64,000 nucleotides of DNA, from the NCBI GenBank assembly GCA_965662355.1, contig CBFIHP010000017.1:1-64000 (forward strand), in the 5' to 3' direction. This document shows, piece by piece, positions 46,541 to 55,819 of the stretch. Position 1 is the first letter of the stretch, and each line of letters begins with the position of its first letter. This DNA is from GCA-2683825 sp965662355. Its GTDB lineage: Bacteria > Planctomycetota > UBA1135 > GCA-002686595. The position numbers and the translations under genes were made by a program. The notes below the pieces were generated by a model. The model searched no databases and was not told the DNA's origin. It saw only the letters and a program-made list of their open reading frames with translations.

Positions 46541-48811
46541 TTAGGGAAAGATGCCATTCGCATCCGCTCCTCCGAGTGCGACGATCGTCGCCGGATCCAG
46601 GAGCGCGTCGACGAGAGCGAAATTGGCGATGCACCCTCCGCTCGTCTCGCTCGGAGTGTTGTCGGTGAGGAACCAAAAGGGATCCGTCGTGCCGTCCGAA
46701 ACGTCGTCGGTGGCGGCCACGATGAACTCCGGCACGACGTTTCCATTGACGTATAGGCGCGCGCTCCCCGCGGCGAAGTCGTTCACGAAGACGAAGCGGT
46801 TCCACCGTCCCTTCTCCCACGTACCTCCGAGGGTTCCGAAATCGGTGGCCCAGTAGCCGGTGCTGATCGGCCGCAGGAAGAGCTCGTCGTCGTCGGTGTT
46901 CGTCGGGCTACCATTCCAGAGCCCCAGCCATGGGTCGTCGTTGCTCGCCTCGACGTAGAGGTCGAAGATCATCGTGAACTGAGCGAGGCTTCCGCCCGTC
47001 GCGGTGTTCGCGCGAACGTGATAGCCCTCCGTCGCGGCCGAACGCGCCTGAAAACGGAGGTAGCTGACCGGACTCCCGTCGATGTGCGGAACTAACAGGC
47101 CGTCGGAGATCCCGAAGACATCGTCCATGTCGGTCGCTCCGCCATCACCATCCGCGTATTCCATGGTTCCGGGGCCAAAGACCTTGTTGATCACTTCGTT
47201 ACTGTCACCGCTAAAGCGCCACTCGCTGGTCTGCGGCGTGGGCGTTTGGGTGCTCGGCAACGGAGGAGGCGGCAGGTTTCCGGGTTGGAGCACGAAAGAG
47301 ACGTCATCCGCGTAGCCGTCGGTGCCCGCCCCCTCCGCATAGATCGTTTCGATCGCAACCCAGACCCTGCGCGTCCCCACGGGCAGGCCGAAACCAGCGG
47401 AGGTGCGCGGGTGCAGTCCGGTCGCATTGCCCCGGTCGGCGGCCGTCACGGGCCCGATGGTGTCCGCTCCGAGAAGCGCGCCGTCAGCGCCTAGGAAGAG
47501 GACGGTGACCAGAGCTCGATCGTTCTGCGCCGCGAAGCCACCCAAGAAGGCAGAAAGCACGTAGCGAACGCCGGCGGCATCGATGTCCGTCGTCAAAGTC
47601 GACACGTCGATCTCCTGTCCCATCCAACTTCCGCTCGGACGATTGCCGCAAAAGAAGTTTGCACCCCGTTGCGGCGGCCCGGGATCGGAATGTGTGGGGA
47701 AGCCGCCCGGCGCCCCCCAACGAACGAGCGACATCTGGTCTGGCCCGAGGTCGATCCAACCCGAGACGGCTTGATCCGGCAGAAAGTTGTCGAAGCCACG
47801 ATCGAACTCCGCGTCGCCATTGAAGATGAGGTTCTGCGCATAGACGACGGGCGGCGGCGAGGTCGGCCTCAACCCCACGGCATGGCCGTCGAGCCAGGCG
47901 GGGATGGAAGCCCCCATATGGCGCAACACCGTCTTCGTCACGTCCACGTTCTTGGGTTCGGGAAAGGGCATACCGCTTTCGACCTGCGGCCTTGGACGGA
48001 AGGCTAACTTGCCCGCCTGTTCGGGTCTCACCGTGCTCACCAGGAAAGGGATCGTGCGGCGCTCTAGCGAGTTGCCGCTGTGGCCGCCGTCGATCGACCC
48101 GCCGTGGTCGCTGGTCAGGACGCAGATCCAATCTTCCCGCAGCGCACGCATTCGATCGCGCACGGCGCTCAATACCAAGCCGATTTGGCCGTCGACGGCC
48201 TCGATCTCAGCGACGTATTCGGGGACGGCGGGATGAAAACCATAGGTGTGACCGACGACGTCGACATCCGCCAGGTACAGAAAGAGCGCATCGGTGCGAA
48301 CGCCCGGATAGCTCGCGTGTTCGCCCCGCAGGAGATCGGCCGCCCACCCTGTTACGACGTTGTCTCCATTGTTGGCGTAGTCGCGAAACAGGTCGATGTC
48401 CGCGTCGGTCGGTTGGTGTTGGAAGATGGCACTCCAGGTCGAAAGGCGCGCCGTGTTCCAACCCGGGTCATGCGCTTCGAGCAAAGCGAGAAAGTCGGGG
48501 TAGAAGGCCAGGTTGTTGCCCCCGTAGCCGTTGGTCGTGACATTGTGCTTGTCACGGTGAACGCCATGCAAAATCGAGGCCCAGTTGGGACCGCTGAAAG
48601 TCAGGTCCTCGCACTGGGCATTCGCGCTGTAGCTGCCCGTCGCGATCAAGCCGTCGATATGGGGCGTGTTCGCGGCTTCGAGTGCGTCGGGGCGAAGGCC
48701 GTCGACACCGATCACGAGCACTCTGGGCTGAGGATAGGGAATCGGTTCCGCTTGGAAGTCTTGACCGAAGAGGGCTGCTCCAACGACAAGACCCGTAACC
48801 GTGCTCGACAT
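46541..48811 (-). CDS. Secreted alkaline phosphatase-superfamily phosphodiesterase with lectin-like C-terminus
   Basis: About 756 residues. AGGAGG lies before two adjacent ATGs (48814 and 48811); the second has the better spacing. After a short signal comes a type I phosphodiesterase/nucleotide pyrophosphatase-like domain: VLVIGVDGLRPDAL (metal Asp), TFSGPNWASILHG (nucleophile region with Ser or Thr), YLADVDVVGHTYGFHP, and TSDHGGSIDGGHSG. From about residue 330 a beta-sandwich carbohydrate-binding-like domain follows (NLIFNGDAEFDRGF ... DDVSFVLQ), then a LamG-like domain (LAQFTMIFDLYVEAS ... NRFVFVNDFAAGSARLYVNG). Likely cleaves a phosphate ester on a polymer it binds. Confidence 0.8.
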   Translation of the reverse strand: MSSTVTGLVVGAALFGQDFQAEPIPYPQPRVLVIGVDGLRPDALEAANTPHIDGLIATGSYSANAQCEDLTFSGPNWASILHGVHRDKHNVTTNGYGGNNLAFYPDFLALLEAHDPGWNTARLSTWSAIFQHQPTDADIDLFRDYANNGDNVVTGWAADLLRGEHASYPGVRTDALFLYLADVDVVGHTYGFHPAVPEYVAEIEAVDGQIGLVLSAVRDRMRALREDWICVLTSDHGGSIDGGHSGNSLERRTIPFLVSTVRPEQAGKLAFRPRPQVESGMPFPEPKNVDVTKTVLRHMGASIPAWLDGHAVGLRPTSPPPVVYAQNLIFNGDAEFDRGFDNFLPDQAVSGWIDLGPDQMSLVRWGAPGGFPTHSDPGPPQRGANFFCGNRPSGSWMGQEIDVSTLTTDIDAAGVRYVLSAFLGGFAAQNDRALVTVLFLGADGALLGADTIGPVTAADRGNATGLHPRTSAGFGLPVGTRRVWVAIETIYAEGAGTDGYADDVSFVLQPGNLPPPPLPSTQTPTPQTSEWRFSGDSNEVINKVFGPGTMEYADGDGGATDMDDVFGISDGLLVPHIDGSPVSYLRFQARSAATEGYHVRANTATGGSLAQFTMIFDLYVEASNDDPWLGLWNGSPTNTDDDELFLRPISTGYWATDFGTLGGTWEKGRWNRFVFVNDFAAGSARLYVNGNVVPEFIVAATDDVSDGTTDPFWFLTDNTPSETSGGCIANFALVDALLDPATIVALGGADANGIFP

Positions 48812-49088
48812 CATCGCTCCTCCTACCGCTCTTCTCCGAAGTGAAAGAGCCAGCGTACCGTACCTTCCGCCATAGAGTGCCCACGCCAACGAGGATAGGC
48901 GTTTCAAAGGTCTCTTTTTGACCCTCCCCCACCGCAGTGGCTCAGAAAACAGCCCGACAAACCGCACAACAACCCTCCCTGCGCACGTCCTCTACGCCTC
49001 AACCTCCCGACGATCCGCCCAGTGAATGACCACCCTGGCTTGAGTGCTCAGTGACGCAACGGAGCCGATGACGGAGAGTTCAGGCCGG

Positions 49089-49448
49089 CTAGATTTCTTC
49101 GTAGGTTCCGAGCGTGATGTCTGCCACCACATCGCCGGTGTGTTTGGTGTTTAGGGGTTCAAACAAGAGTAGATGAGTCTCTTCTTGAGCAGTGGGCTTG
49201 TGCTCTACACCTCTTGGAACAGTGAAGAACTCTCCAGGATTGACGACCACAGATCGGTCCCTCAACTCAAGCGTTAGCTGACCCTTCATCACCATGAACA
49301 ACTCATCTTCATCGTCATGCTTGTGAAAGACGAATTCTCCTTGGATCTTTGCCAGTAAGATCTGCTGCCCGTTCAGTTCTCCAATCCTCTTGGGAGACCA
49401 TTGCTCTGAAAAGAGGTCGAACTTCTCCTGAATGTTAATCACGCTCAT
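49089..49448 (-). CDS. Cupin-domain protein
   Basis: 119 residues, a single cupin barrel. Cupin motif 1 reads HKHDDEDELFMVMKG and motif 2 PGEFFTVPRGVEHKP, which supply the usual His/Glu metal ligands. Small cupins of this type are often isomerases, dioxygenases or binding proteins; the function cannot be told from sequence. Its base composition is visibly lower in GC than its neighbours, so it may be a recent acquisition. It stands alone between two minus-strand secreted-protein genes. Confidence 0.85.
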   Translation of the reverse strand: MSVINIQEKFDLFSEQWSPKRIGELNGQQILLAKIQGEFVFHKHDDEDELFMVMKGQLTLELRDRSVVVNPGEFFTVPRGVEHKPTAQEETHLLLFEPLNTKHTGDVVADITLGTYEEI

Positions 49449-49530
49449 GTAGCCACTGTACTAGGTCCTGGAGGTGGTGGTGGCTCGGCAAAGCGAGGCG
49501 AGTGTGCGCAGGGGCAGGCATGAAGGAGCA

Positions 49531-49604
49531 CCAAAAGAGACCGGCGCTCCCGATCGGATCGGGAGCGCCGGTGAAGTTCGCCGGATCGAAGGGGCGATCC
49601 GGCG
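49531..49604 (-). terminator. Tandem hairpins and rho-independent terminator after the matrixin gene
   Basis: On the minus strand, just after the matrixin stop, come CGCCGGATCG-6-CGATCCGGCG (49579-49604) and then a long perfect palindrome with 15-base arms (49541-49571, CCGGCGCTCCCGATC paired with its complement), followed by TCTCTTTTGG. The second hairpin with its T-run is the terminator of the two-gene matrixin operon. Confidence 0.8.
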
Positions 49605-49617
49605 CTTGGGGGAGCGT

Positions 49618-50958
49618 TTAGGGAGCTGCGCCCAGCGTGATGCTCTCCGCGTTGCAAAGCACCGTTGAAGTCAGGCTGAAGGTGAACCCCTGGGCCGTCG
49701 CCTGGGCACCGAGGAAACTCGGGTTGGCCACGGGTGTGACGCTGTAGGAATCGATTCCTCCGCCGGAAGCACCGATCAGGAAGCCGAACTGCGGAGAACC
49801 GAGGTTCACCAGCAACTCGCCGGAGGCGATCGGAATCAACGCGCTACCTGCGTAGACCAGGACACCGCTGAAGCCGGCACCGCCGGGGTGACCCGAGGCG
49901 TCGACCTGCATGTTGAACGGCTGGCCCAGCTGCGGAAGACTCGTGCTCATGAAGCACGTCGGGTTCGTACCGCTGCCGTTGGTGAACACCGACGCGCCGA
50001 ACAGCGGCTCGCCGAGGGTCGTCGGGAAGGCGTTCGAGAGGTCGGTGTGCATGCCGCCGGCATTCTTCACCATCACGTCCCCCATGCCCGCGTTGGCGGG
50101 AATGGCAACCACGATCGAGGTTCCACCACCGGTCGAGGCGACGTTGAATATCCGCACGCGCGCATCCACACCCGTGCCGGTCACGCTGCCGTTGGTGAAC
50201 CACACCTCGTTCGTCGTTCCGGCATCGTAACCTGACCCCGTGATCGTGATGTTTCCACCGGCGATCGAAACGCCTGAGATGACCGGCTTGGCGCCGGACA
50301 TCGCGCCGTAGATGCAATGCAGGCCGGCGATGTCATCGGACGCGATCGAGCGTTCGGCCTCCGAACCGGGTGATCCGGACGGGAACATTGTGGCTCCACC
50401 GACAGTAGAGTGCCCGAGCCCCAGCGCGTGTCCGTACTCGTGGGTCATGACGCCCTGGAGGTCGAAGAAGAGCGAACTGATGTTGGCCGGACCGTCGGCA
50501 AAAGCGAAGTTGTTGTCGCAGTAGCGAATCCTCCAGCCGTTGGAGATCGGTGTCTCCGTGAACGCGATGATCCCGCCGCCACAGGTATTGATGGCCGAGA
50601 TGATGTTGTCGTTCGTGCCACCGACACCGCTGGCATTCCCGAGCCATAGAACGTCGAAGTTGCCGCCACCGTTGCCGATCTCGGACTGAGAGATATCACC
50701 CGAGGGGGCCCGGGCAGCGCTGCTCCACTCGGCCGCACCTTTCCAGATCGCCTGCTCGGCTCCCAGGTAGCCCGGAAAATCAGGGAAACCCCGGACGTTG
50801 TTGTTGCTGCCCGCGTCGGAAAAATTATTGGAGACACGGATGTCGCGCTGGCCGACGCCGAGTTCGCCTCCGATCTTGCTGAAGGCTTCGGCCGGAGCGA
50901 GCAGCATCGCTGCACACCCCAGAGCGACGGAAGAAAGAAGGAGTTGATTCTTGTTCAT
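49618..50958 (-). CDS. Matrixin-family zinc metalloprotease with IPT/TIG and shared C-terminal domain
   Basis: 446 residues with a signal peptide. The zinc site is complete: MTHEYGHALGLGHSTV (HExxHxxGxxH). About residues 225-310 form an IPT/TIG immunoglobulin-like domain (KPVISGVSIAGGNITITGSGYD). The rest is the recurrent C-terminal domain (ends with NPSFLGAQATAQGFTFS). It should be exported and active as a protease. It follows a secreted-protein gene by nine bases and ends at a strong terminator, so the pair is an operon. Confidence 0.88.
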   Translation of the reverse strand: MNKNQLLLSSVALGCAAMLLAPAEAFSKIGGELGVGQRDIRVSNNFSDAGSNNNVRGFPDFPGYLGAEQAIWKGAAEWSSAARAPSGDISQSEIGNGGGNFDVLWLGNASGVGGTNDNIISAINTCGGGIIAFTETPISNGWRIRYCDNNFAFADGPANISSLFFDLQGVMTHEYGHALGLGHSTVGGATMFPSGSPGSEAERSIASDDIAGLHCIYGAMSGAKPVISGVSIAGGNITITGSGYDAGTTNEVWFTNGSVTGTGVDARVRIFNVASTGGGTSIVVAIPANAGMGDVMVKNAGGMHTDLSNAFPTTLGEPLFGASVFTNGSGTNPTCFMSTSLPQLGQPFNMQVDASGHPGGAGFSGVLVYAGSALIPIASGELLVNLGSPQFGFLIGASGGGIDSYSVTPVANPSFLGAQATAQGFTFSLTSTVLCNAESITLGAAP

Positions 50959-50967
50959 GGGATTCTC

Positions 50968-51510
50968 CTACCTTCCGAGCTTGGCGTTATAGAGTCGCGC
51001 CAGGCTCGCTCCAAGGTCTTCGGACGTGGTGTTGTTGACGATCGCGTAGCCCTCGCCACGCCCCAGAACGAATGTACCGCCGATAACGCGATACAGGCCG
51101 CCGTGGGCGGCCGTAAGGGCGTTAGCCGAGACGCCGCCACCCATGTTGTCCTGCCACTGGTAGAACGCGGTGACGGTGTTGCCCAAGAGGATGTCGTCCT
51201 TGGCCGGTGCCTCGGAGTTGTACACGCCCTCGGTGTCGTTGATGAAACCGCCGTGGAAGGTCACCTGGACCGTCAAGGGAGTGTCGTCCACCAGGGAACG
51301 GCCCTCGATCGTCAGGGTGGTGAAGTAGAGCTCGGGCCCATCGACCGGGTCATCCATCCGAAAGACTTCGGTGTCCACGATGGTGCCGAGGACCGCTCCG
51401 TCGGCCAGTTCCACCATTTCCTGGAGGTTCAAGCTACGGATCTGGGCAGGCGCAACCGCACAGAAGGCGACGGCCAGGACAGCTAGCCCCACGAATACTT
51501 TGTTTTTCAT
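50968..51510 (-). CDS. Small secreted protein cotranscribed with the matrixin
   Basis: 180 residues with a signal peptide (VFVGLAVLAVAFCAVAPAQ). The mature part is beta-rich with no recognised motif (ADGAVLGTIVDTEVFRMDD, LTVQVTFHGGFIND, GLYRVIGGTFVLGRGEG). The next gene, the matrixin protease, starts nine bases after its stop. A chaperone, propeptide-like inhibitor or substrate of that protease are all possible; the sequence favours none. Confidence 0.75.
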   Translation of the reverse strand: MKNKVFVGLAVLAVAFCAVAPAQIRSLNLQEMVELADGAVLGTIVDTEVFRMDDPVDGPELYFTTLTIEGRSLVDDTPLTVQVTFHGGFINDTEGVYNSEAPAKDDILLGNTVTAFYQWQDNMGGGVSANALTAAHGGLYRVIGGTFVLGRGEGYAIVNNTTSEDLGASLARLYNAKLGR

Positions 51511-51689
51511 TCTTGTTCTCGTCTATGAAGTCTCGGGGTGGGCGGGGGGGGGGGGCAGCTCTCGCCCCTCCCGATCGGGGAACGAAAGAGGGAGCGCATG
51601 GATACCCTGGCCTCATCGCCGCGGCTCGAGGGATAAGGACGAGGTTATGGGTCTTTTCCGTTTTTTGGGAGGGAAGACGCCATATTTGA

Positions 51690-51797
51690 GCGTTGGTGCA
51701 TGAATTGAGATGGGCCGGCCTATTTCGGTCTCGATCGGGCCCTGAGCTACTGAGAGGGGGCATCAGAAGTGCCCCGCCCCGATTCATGCACCAACGC
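51690..51797. mobile_element. MITE-like unit with facing IS903-type ends
   Basis: The left arm GCGTTGGTGCATGAAT (51690-51705) and the right arm ATTCATGCACCAACGC (51782-51797) are perfect 16-base inverted repeats enclosing 76 bases with no gene. The ends match the other copies of the sequence in the window and the IS903 pattern GGCkTTGkTGmATrAAT. This is a non-autonomous derivative, or two ends brought together. No 9-base target duplication was seen at the edges, so it may be rearranged. Confidence 0.65.
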
Positions 51798-51914
51798 CGC
51801 CAAGAACGCCGTTCCTTTGTGGCGGCCGAGTTTATGGACCCCACGACCAACACCCCTTGAGCTCGCGCACATCGCGTTGGGGTCGTACATCTGCGTATCC
51901 CAGAGTCTTGTTGT

Positions 51915-52122
51915 TCAAGGATCGGTGTGGCTGGCGTACTCGGGAACGTGGTTGCTCTCGGTCTTCATGACCTTCGTGACGAAGGGCGAAGTCATGGCAC
52001 GGACCAGCGCGCTGTAGTCGAGCTGGAACGTGATCTCGACGCCGACCGAGAGGGGCTCCGGACCTGAGTCCGCGATCAGGTGGTCGCTGCTGGCCCCGAG
52101 GATCTCGATCCCGTCAGGTAGG
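51915..52122 (-). pseudogene. C-terminal fragment of a PLP-dependent amino acid racemase-like gene
   Basis: The minus strand reads LPDGIEILGASSDHLIADSG ... VEITFQLDYSALVRAMTSPFV, then a stop at 51915. This resembles the C-terminal domain of ornithine/alanine racemase-type PLP enzymes, where a GASSDHL segment is conserved. A stop in frame lies just upstream of 52122 and the whole PLP barrel is absent, so it is a remnant. It sits next to the MITE-like unit. The rest of the 837-base gap (51511-52347) contains no other recognisable gene. Confidence 0.55.
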
Positions 52123-52347
52123 GAAATGCTCTATTCATGAGTCCATCAGGTGGGCTTGGAACTGCCCAGCCGTCCCAGGCTCCCTTTGATAGACATCCAA
52201 GGATGGCTTATCTTCGAGTCGATACAGCTAGCTCGGAGAATGCTCAGGTGAACTTCGTCATCCACGATCTCTAGCTGGGTACAGCGCGGTAGAATTCCGC
52301 GGGTAGGGGACTGCTAGAATCCAAGACAGCCAGGAGAACAAGAGCGC

Positions 52348-53235
52348 ATGTTGAGAACGATCGCGGAGGGCATCTGGATCTTCGACACGGGGACAGATGG
52401 CCCGTCGGTCGGTATTGCTTTCGGGCTGCATGGAAACGAACGTCCCCCGATCGATGCTGGTCTAGCCCTCGTCCGCGCGGTCGAATCCGGCGAGCTCGCC
52501 TTGCAAGTCGGCAAGCTCCTTTTGATCCACGGCAATCCGCGAGCTTTCGCCCAGGACGAACGCTGTTCGCAGGGCGGAGTCGATCTGAACCGCTGCTTTC
52601 ACCGCAACGTGCTAGGCCGCAAACCGGAGCGCTTCGAGGAATCCCGCGCGGCCGAGATCGTCGCCGCTCTCGAGGAGCACGAGACGCGAACCCTCGTGGA
52701 CTTTCACTGCACGGTGGAGCCCGGGCCGCGCTTTCTCTTGCAGCACCCGCCGGTGGGCAACGCGGCCCATCGGGCCGTTTTCGATCTTCTGCAAGCCGAG
52801 GTTCTCTTGTCCGATCCCCACCTCAACTTCGGCAACGTCTCACTCGACGAGTGGATGTCAACCCGCGAACGCGTCGGTATTTGCTACGAGACCGGCTGGA
52901 TCCAGGATCCCGCGAACACGCAAGAATTTGTTCTAGGCGAGATGAAGAACGTCCTGGTAGGGACCGGCCTGCTCGCCGGTGAGCCCTCACGCTATCTCCA
53001 AAAGAGGCTCCTTCAGCTGGAGGGAGCGCTGACCTGCTCCGGGGAGGGCTTCCAGTGGCTCGCAGGCGTCGGGCTCAATCTGCAGGCACTCCCGGCCGGG
53101 ACGAAACTGGGAAGCTACGCGGATGGGGCGGAGGTCGTTCTCGAAGACGACGCGACCCTGGTCTTTCCGAAGAAGAGACCCGAGCTCGTCGAGCTGGGCA
53201 AGCCGCTGGTCTACGTGGCCAGACTCATAAACTGA
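52348..53235 (+). CDS. Succinylglutamate desuccinylase/aspartoacylase-family zinc deacylase
   Basis: 295 residues. Zinc ligands are visible in FGLHGNER (His and Glu) and LVDFHCT (His), and the carboxylate-binding QGGVDLNRCF matches the D-x-N-R motif. The catalytic Glu is probably in ICYETGW. Relatives remove acyl groups from amino acids. The C-terminal beta domain is typical of the family. It stands alone on the plus strand next to the racemase remnant; a cytoplasmic enzyme acting on an N-acyl amino acid is inferred. Confidence 0.8.
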   Translation: MLRTIAEGIWIFDTGTDGPSVGIAFGLHGNERPPIDAGLALVRAVESGELALQVGKLLLIHGNPRAFAQDERCSQGGVDLNRCFHRNVLGRKPERFEESRAAEIVAALEEHETRTLVDFHCTVEPGPRFLLQHPPVGNAAHRAVFDLLQAEVLLSDPHLNFGNVSLDEWMSTRERVGICYETGWIQDPANTQEFVLGEMKNVLVGTGLLAGEPSRYLQKRLLQLEGALTCSGEGFQWLAGVGLNLQALPAGTKLGSYADGAEVVLEDDATLVFPKKRPELVELGKPLVYVARLIN

Positions 53236-53454
53236 TCGCGATCGCGGTCCAGCTATTCGATCACCTTGGCGCCTGTTCATCCAGCCGGAACACGTCGCGA
53301 GGAGCACTTGCAGAGGGTAGATCTCGGCCATCTGGCCCATTGTCATCCCCTCGCAACTCCTGAATTCTCAATGCCTTGAAGTTCGGCCGAGTTTCCGTAC
53401 CACACGGGATGCGATCCACCGTCTGACCCTCTGGGGCGACCCTCCGCTAGCGAC

Positions 53455-55410
53455 TCATTTCCCCAGGTATCCCAGCCGCATGAGGTCCTTCTGGGCCTCC
53501 TCGGAGAACTCTCTCGAGCTGAAGAGCCGGGGGGCTCCATTCACGGGTTCGGAAGCTGAGCGCAGGGCTTGCATCCGATCCCGCAACTGCTCGCTGAGGG
53601 CGGGTTGCCGGTAGGCGAGGTTCTCGACTTCCAGGGGATCGGCGTGCAGGTCGTACAGCTCTTCCTCGAGCTGATAGTTACGGATGTCGGCGACCGTGTA
53701 GGCCAGACGCTTGCCGGGCCAGGCCAGGTTGAGAAACCGTGTTGCCTTGGCCAACGAGCGCTTGCCCGGGTTGAACAGATACTTCCAGCGATTGGTCCGC
53801 AAGCCCCACGTCATGGTCGCTATCTGTTCTCGGGCGGAGAGCAGGGTGGGGGGGCCTTCCTGCGCTGGTACGTCGGCTCTCAAGAGGCCCGCGAACGAAT
53901 CGGCTTCGACCTGTTGCGGAGGAGACACACCCACCAGGTCCAAAAGGGTCGGCATGAGACCCACGAGCGAGACCTGTTCCGTTCGCCGCTGCCCAGCCGC
54001 GATTCCGGGCCCTCTCAGTACGAGGGGAACGTGGACCTGCTCCTCATAAGGAAACAAGCCGTGGTTGAAGTAGGCATGGTGCTCGATGACCGACTCTCCA
54101 TGGTCGGAGAGGAAGACCACGGCCGTGGAATCCGACAGGCCCAGTCGGTCGAGCGCATCCAGGATCTCGCCGATCGCGTCATCCGTGAAGCGGATCTCGC
54201 CATCGTAGCGTGCGACGTATTCATCCAGGTCGAAGCCGGCTTCCGGCAGATACACAGAGTTCTCGATGCGATCGATGTAGCTCTTACTCGGAGCCTCCTG
54301 GTCGGAGGATCCGAGCCGTCCGTCCAGTTCGTCGCCCTGGAACATCTCGGCATACGCGGGGGGAGGCCGGTACGGAGAGTGGGGGTCGATGAGGTGTACG
54401 TACGCGAAGAAGCGCTCGTCCCGATGTTGTTGGAGCCACAAGATGACCTGGGAGGCAAGCTGTCCCGCGTGATTGTCGATCGTCGTACCGTTCTTGAGCT
54501 CCACCCGGACCATCCAGCGCAACTCATCGAATCCCTGGCCGTAGCCGAGCGTCTTGTTGATGTTCGTATTGGCGCTTATCCCGAAGGTCGTGAAGCCGCC
54601 CTGCTTCAAGGTCTCGGCCAGCGTAACGTTCTCTTCAAGGAGCTCGGTCCGAGCGGCATGCACCCGATGGGTTTGGGGCCAGGTGCCGGTGAATAGAGAG
54701 GCTACCGCCGGAGATGTCTTCGGCTTGGGCGTGGCTGCGTTCTCGAAGAGAGTGCCCTCGCGAGCGAAGGCGTCGATCCGCGGGCTAGTCTCGCGCGCGT
54801 AGCCGTAGCAGCCGAGGTGGTCCGCGCGGAGAGTGTCGACCAACAGCACGAGAAGATTCTTGGCCTGAGGTCCCGCATTCTCGGGAAGGGGGACAGAAGG
54901 CCCCAGGGCACCGGCCAGTGAGGCGTCGCCCATGCCGCGCGGCATCGGCCAGAGACCCAGGGACAAGACGAACGCGGCGGCCAGAGCCGTCAGCGTGGCG
55001 CGGGTGGGAACGGTGACCGAGCCGTGCCGGAAGAGCACGACCAGCACGAGGGCAAGGACGACTGCCGTCCATCCGAGCACCAGCGTGAATCCCTGGAACT
55101 GGCCGGCATGGCGGAAGGACTCCACGGCCAGTAAGAGAGGGGGAAGGGCGAGGGAGAATGGGATTCCAAGCTGGGGGCGGATCGAGGCGGCAGCGAAACC
55201 GACGAGGGTCGCCGGAAGCACAACGACGGGAAACGCCGCAAGCACGAGGGCCAGATAGCGGACGCGCTCGGCCGTCGGGACGGCGCTCAACAATGCGTTT
55301 GGGGTCCAGGCGGCGAGGAGGACCTCCACGAGTGCGACGGTCAGGGCCGAGAGCGACGCCGCACCGAGGCACGAAAGAAGGACACGTGTCCGCGTAGGTC
55401 CCTCACTCAT
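53455..55410 (-). CDS. Membrane-anchored sulfatase-fold enzyme
   Basis: 651 residues. About five membrane helices fill residues 8-155. The periplasmic domain is a sulfatase-like alkaline phosphatase fold: LLVLLVDTLRADHLGCYGYA (metal site), TPKPKTSPAVASLFTG (nucleophile region), VFLSDHGESVIEHH (metal site). The nucleophile position holds Thr or Ser (T-S-P-A-V), not Cys, so formylglycine chemistry is excluded. The arrangement of helices followed by the catalytic domain recalls lipoteichoic acid synthase and phosphoethanolamine transferases, which transfer phosphate groups. The substrate is unknown. Confidence 0.82.
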   Translation of the reverse strand: MSEGPTRTRVLLSCLGAASLSALTVALVEVLLAAWTPNALLSAVPTAERVRYLALVLAAFPVVVLPATLVGFAAASIRPQLGIPFSLALPPLLLAVESFRHAGQFQGFTLVLGWTAVVLALVLVVLFRHGSVTVPTRATLTALAAAFVLSLGLWPMPRGMGDASLAGALGPSVPLPENAGPQAKNLLVLLVDTLRADHLGCYGYARETSPRIDAFAREGTLFENAATPKPKTSPAVASLFTGTWPQTHRVHAARTELLEENVTLAETLKQGGFTTFGISANTNINKTLGYGQGFDELRWMVRVELKNGTTIDNHAGQLASQVILWLQQHRDERFFAYVHLIDPHSPYRPPPAYAEMFQGDELDGRLGSSDQEAPSKSYIDRIENSVYLPEAGFDLDEYVARYDGEIRFTDDAIGEILDALDRLGLSDSTAVVFLSDHGESVIEHHAYFNHGLFPYEEQVHVPLVLRGPGIAAGQRRTEQVSLVGLMPTLLDLVGVSPPQQVEADSFAGLLRADVPAQEGPPTLLSAREQIATMTWGLRTNRWKYLFNPGKRSLAKATRFLNLAWPGKRLAYTVADIRNYQLEEELYDLHADPLEVENLAYRQPALSEQLRDRMQALRSASEPVNGAPRLFSSREFSEEAQKDLMRLGYLGK

Positions 55411-55477
55411 CGCGACATTCTACTGGAGCATAGGTGCTCCAAGGGGTTCTTTTCCAACCCTCCCCCAGCACAGAAAA

Positions 55478-55671
55478 TGGTCCGTTGATGCCCCATGCGC
55501 TTCCGCACCCTTCGCGCCCGTCAGTCCTGCCGACTTCCGGCCCGGCCACCGGCACAGTGACGAACCGCCGAAGCGGCGCAGGCCACGGCGACCACGCCGT
55601 AGCCGACGGCCCAGGCCGTCGACTCCGATTCGACCCAGGCGTAATACGCTCCGAGCAGCGCGAGAGGCGCG
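55478..55671. repeat. 194-bp direct repeat, copy 1, carrying a truncated membrane-protein gene
   Basis: It is the same length as the copy at 60190-60383, with three mismatches by eye and no gaps. On the minus strand it encodes only the last 48 or so residues of the small membrane protein at 60233 (LALLGAYYAWVESES ... GGRAGSRQD, stop at 55521); the 5' part is missing, so this is a gene fragment. Sequence on both sides differs from copy 2. Confidence 0.9.
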
Positions 55672-55819
55672 TTTACAGCATCAGGTAACGCGCTATCCAA
55701 GACAAAGGCTAGTCCGACGTTTCGACGGTGGCGGTAGGAGAAGCCGGAGTCGAGAGTGCAGCTTGGGGCACACCTCCCGGCGGGTTCGCATAAGCCCGTG
55801 TGGCCAGGGCCGAACCGAT

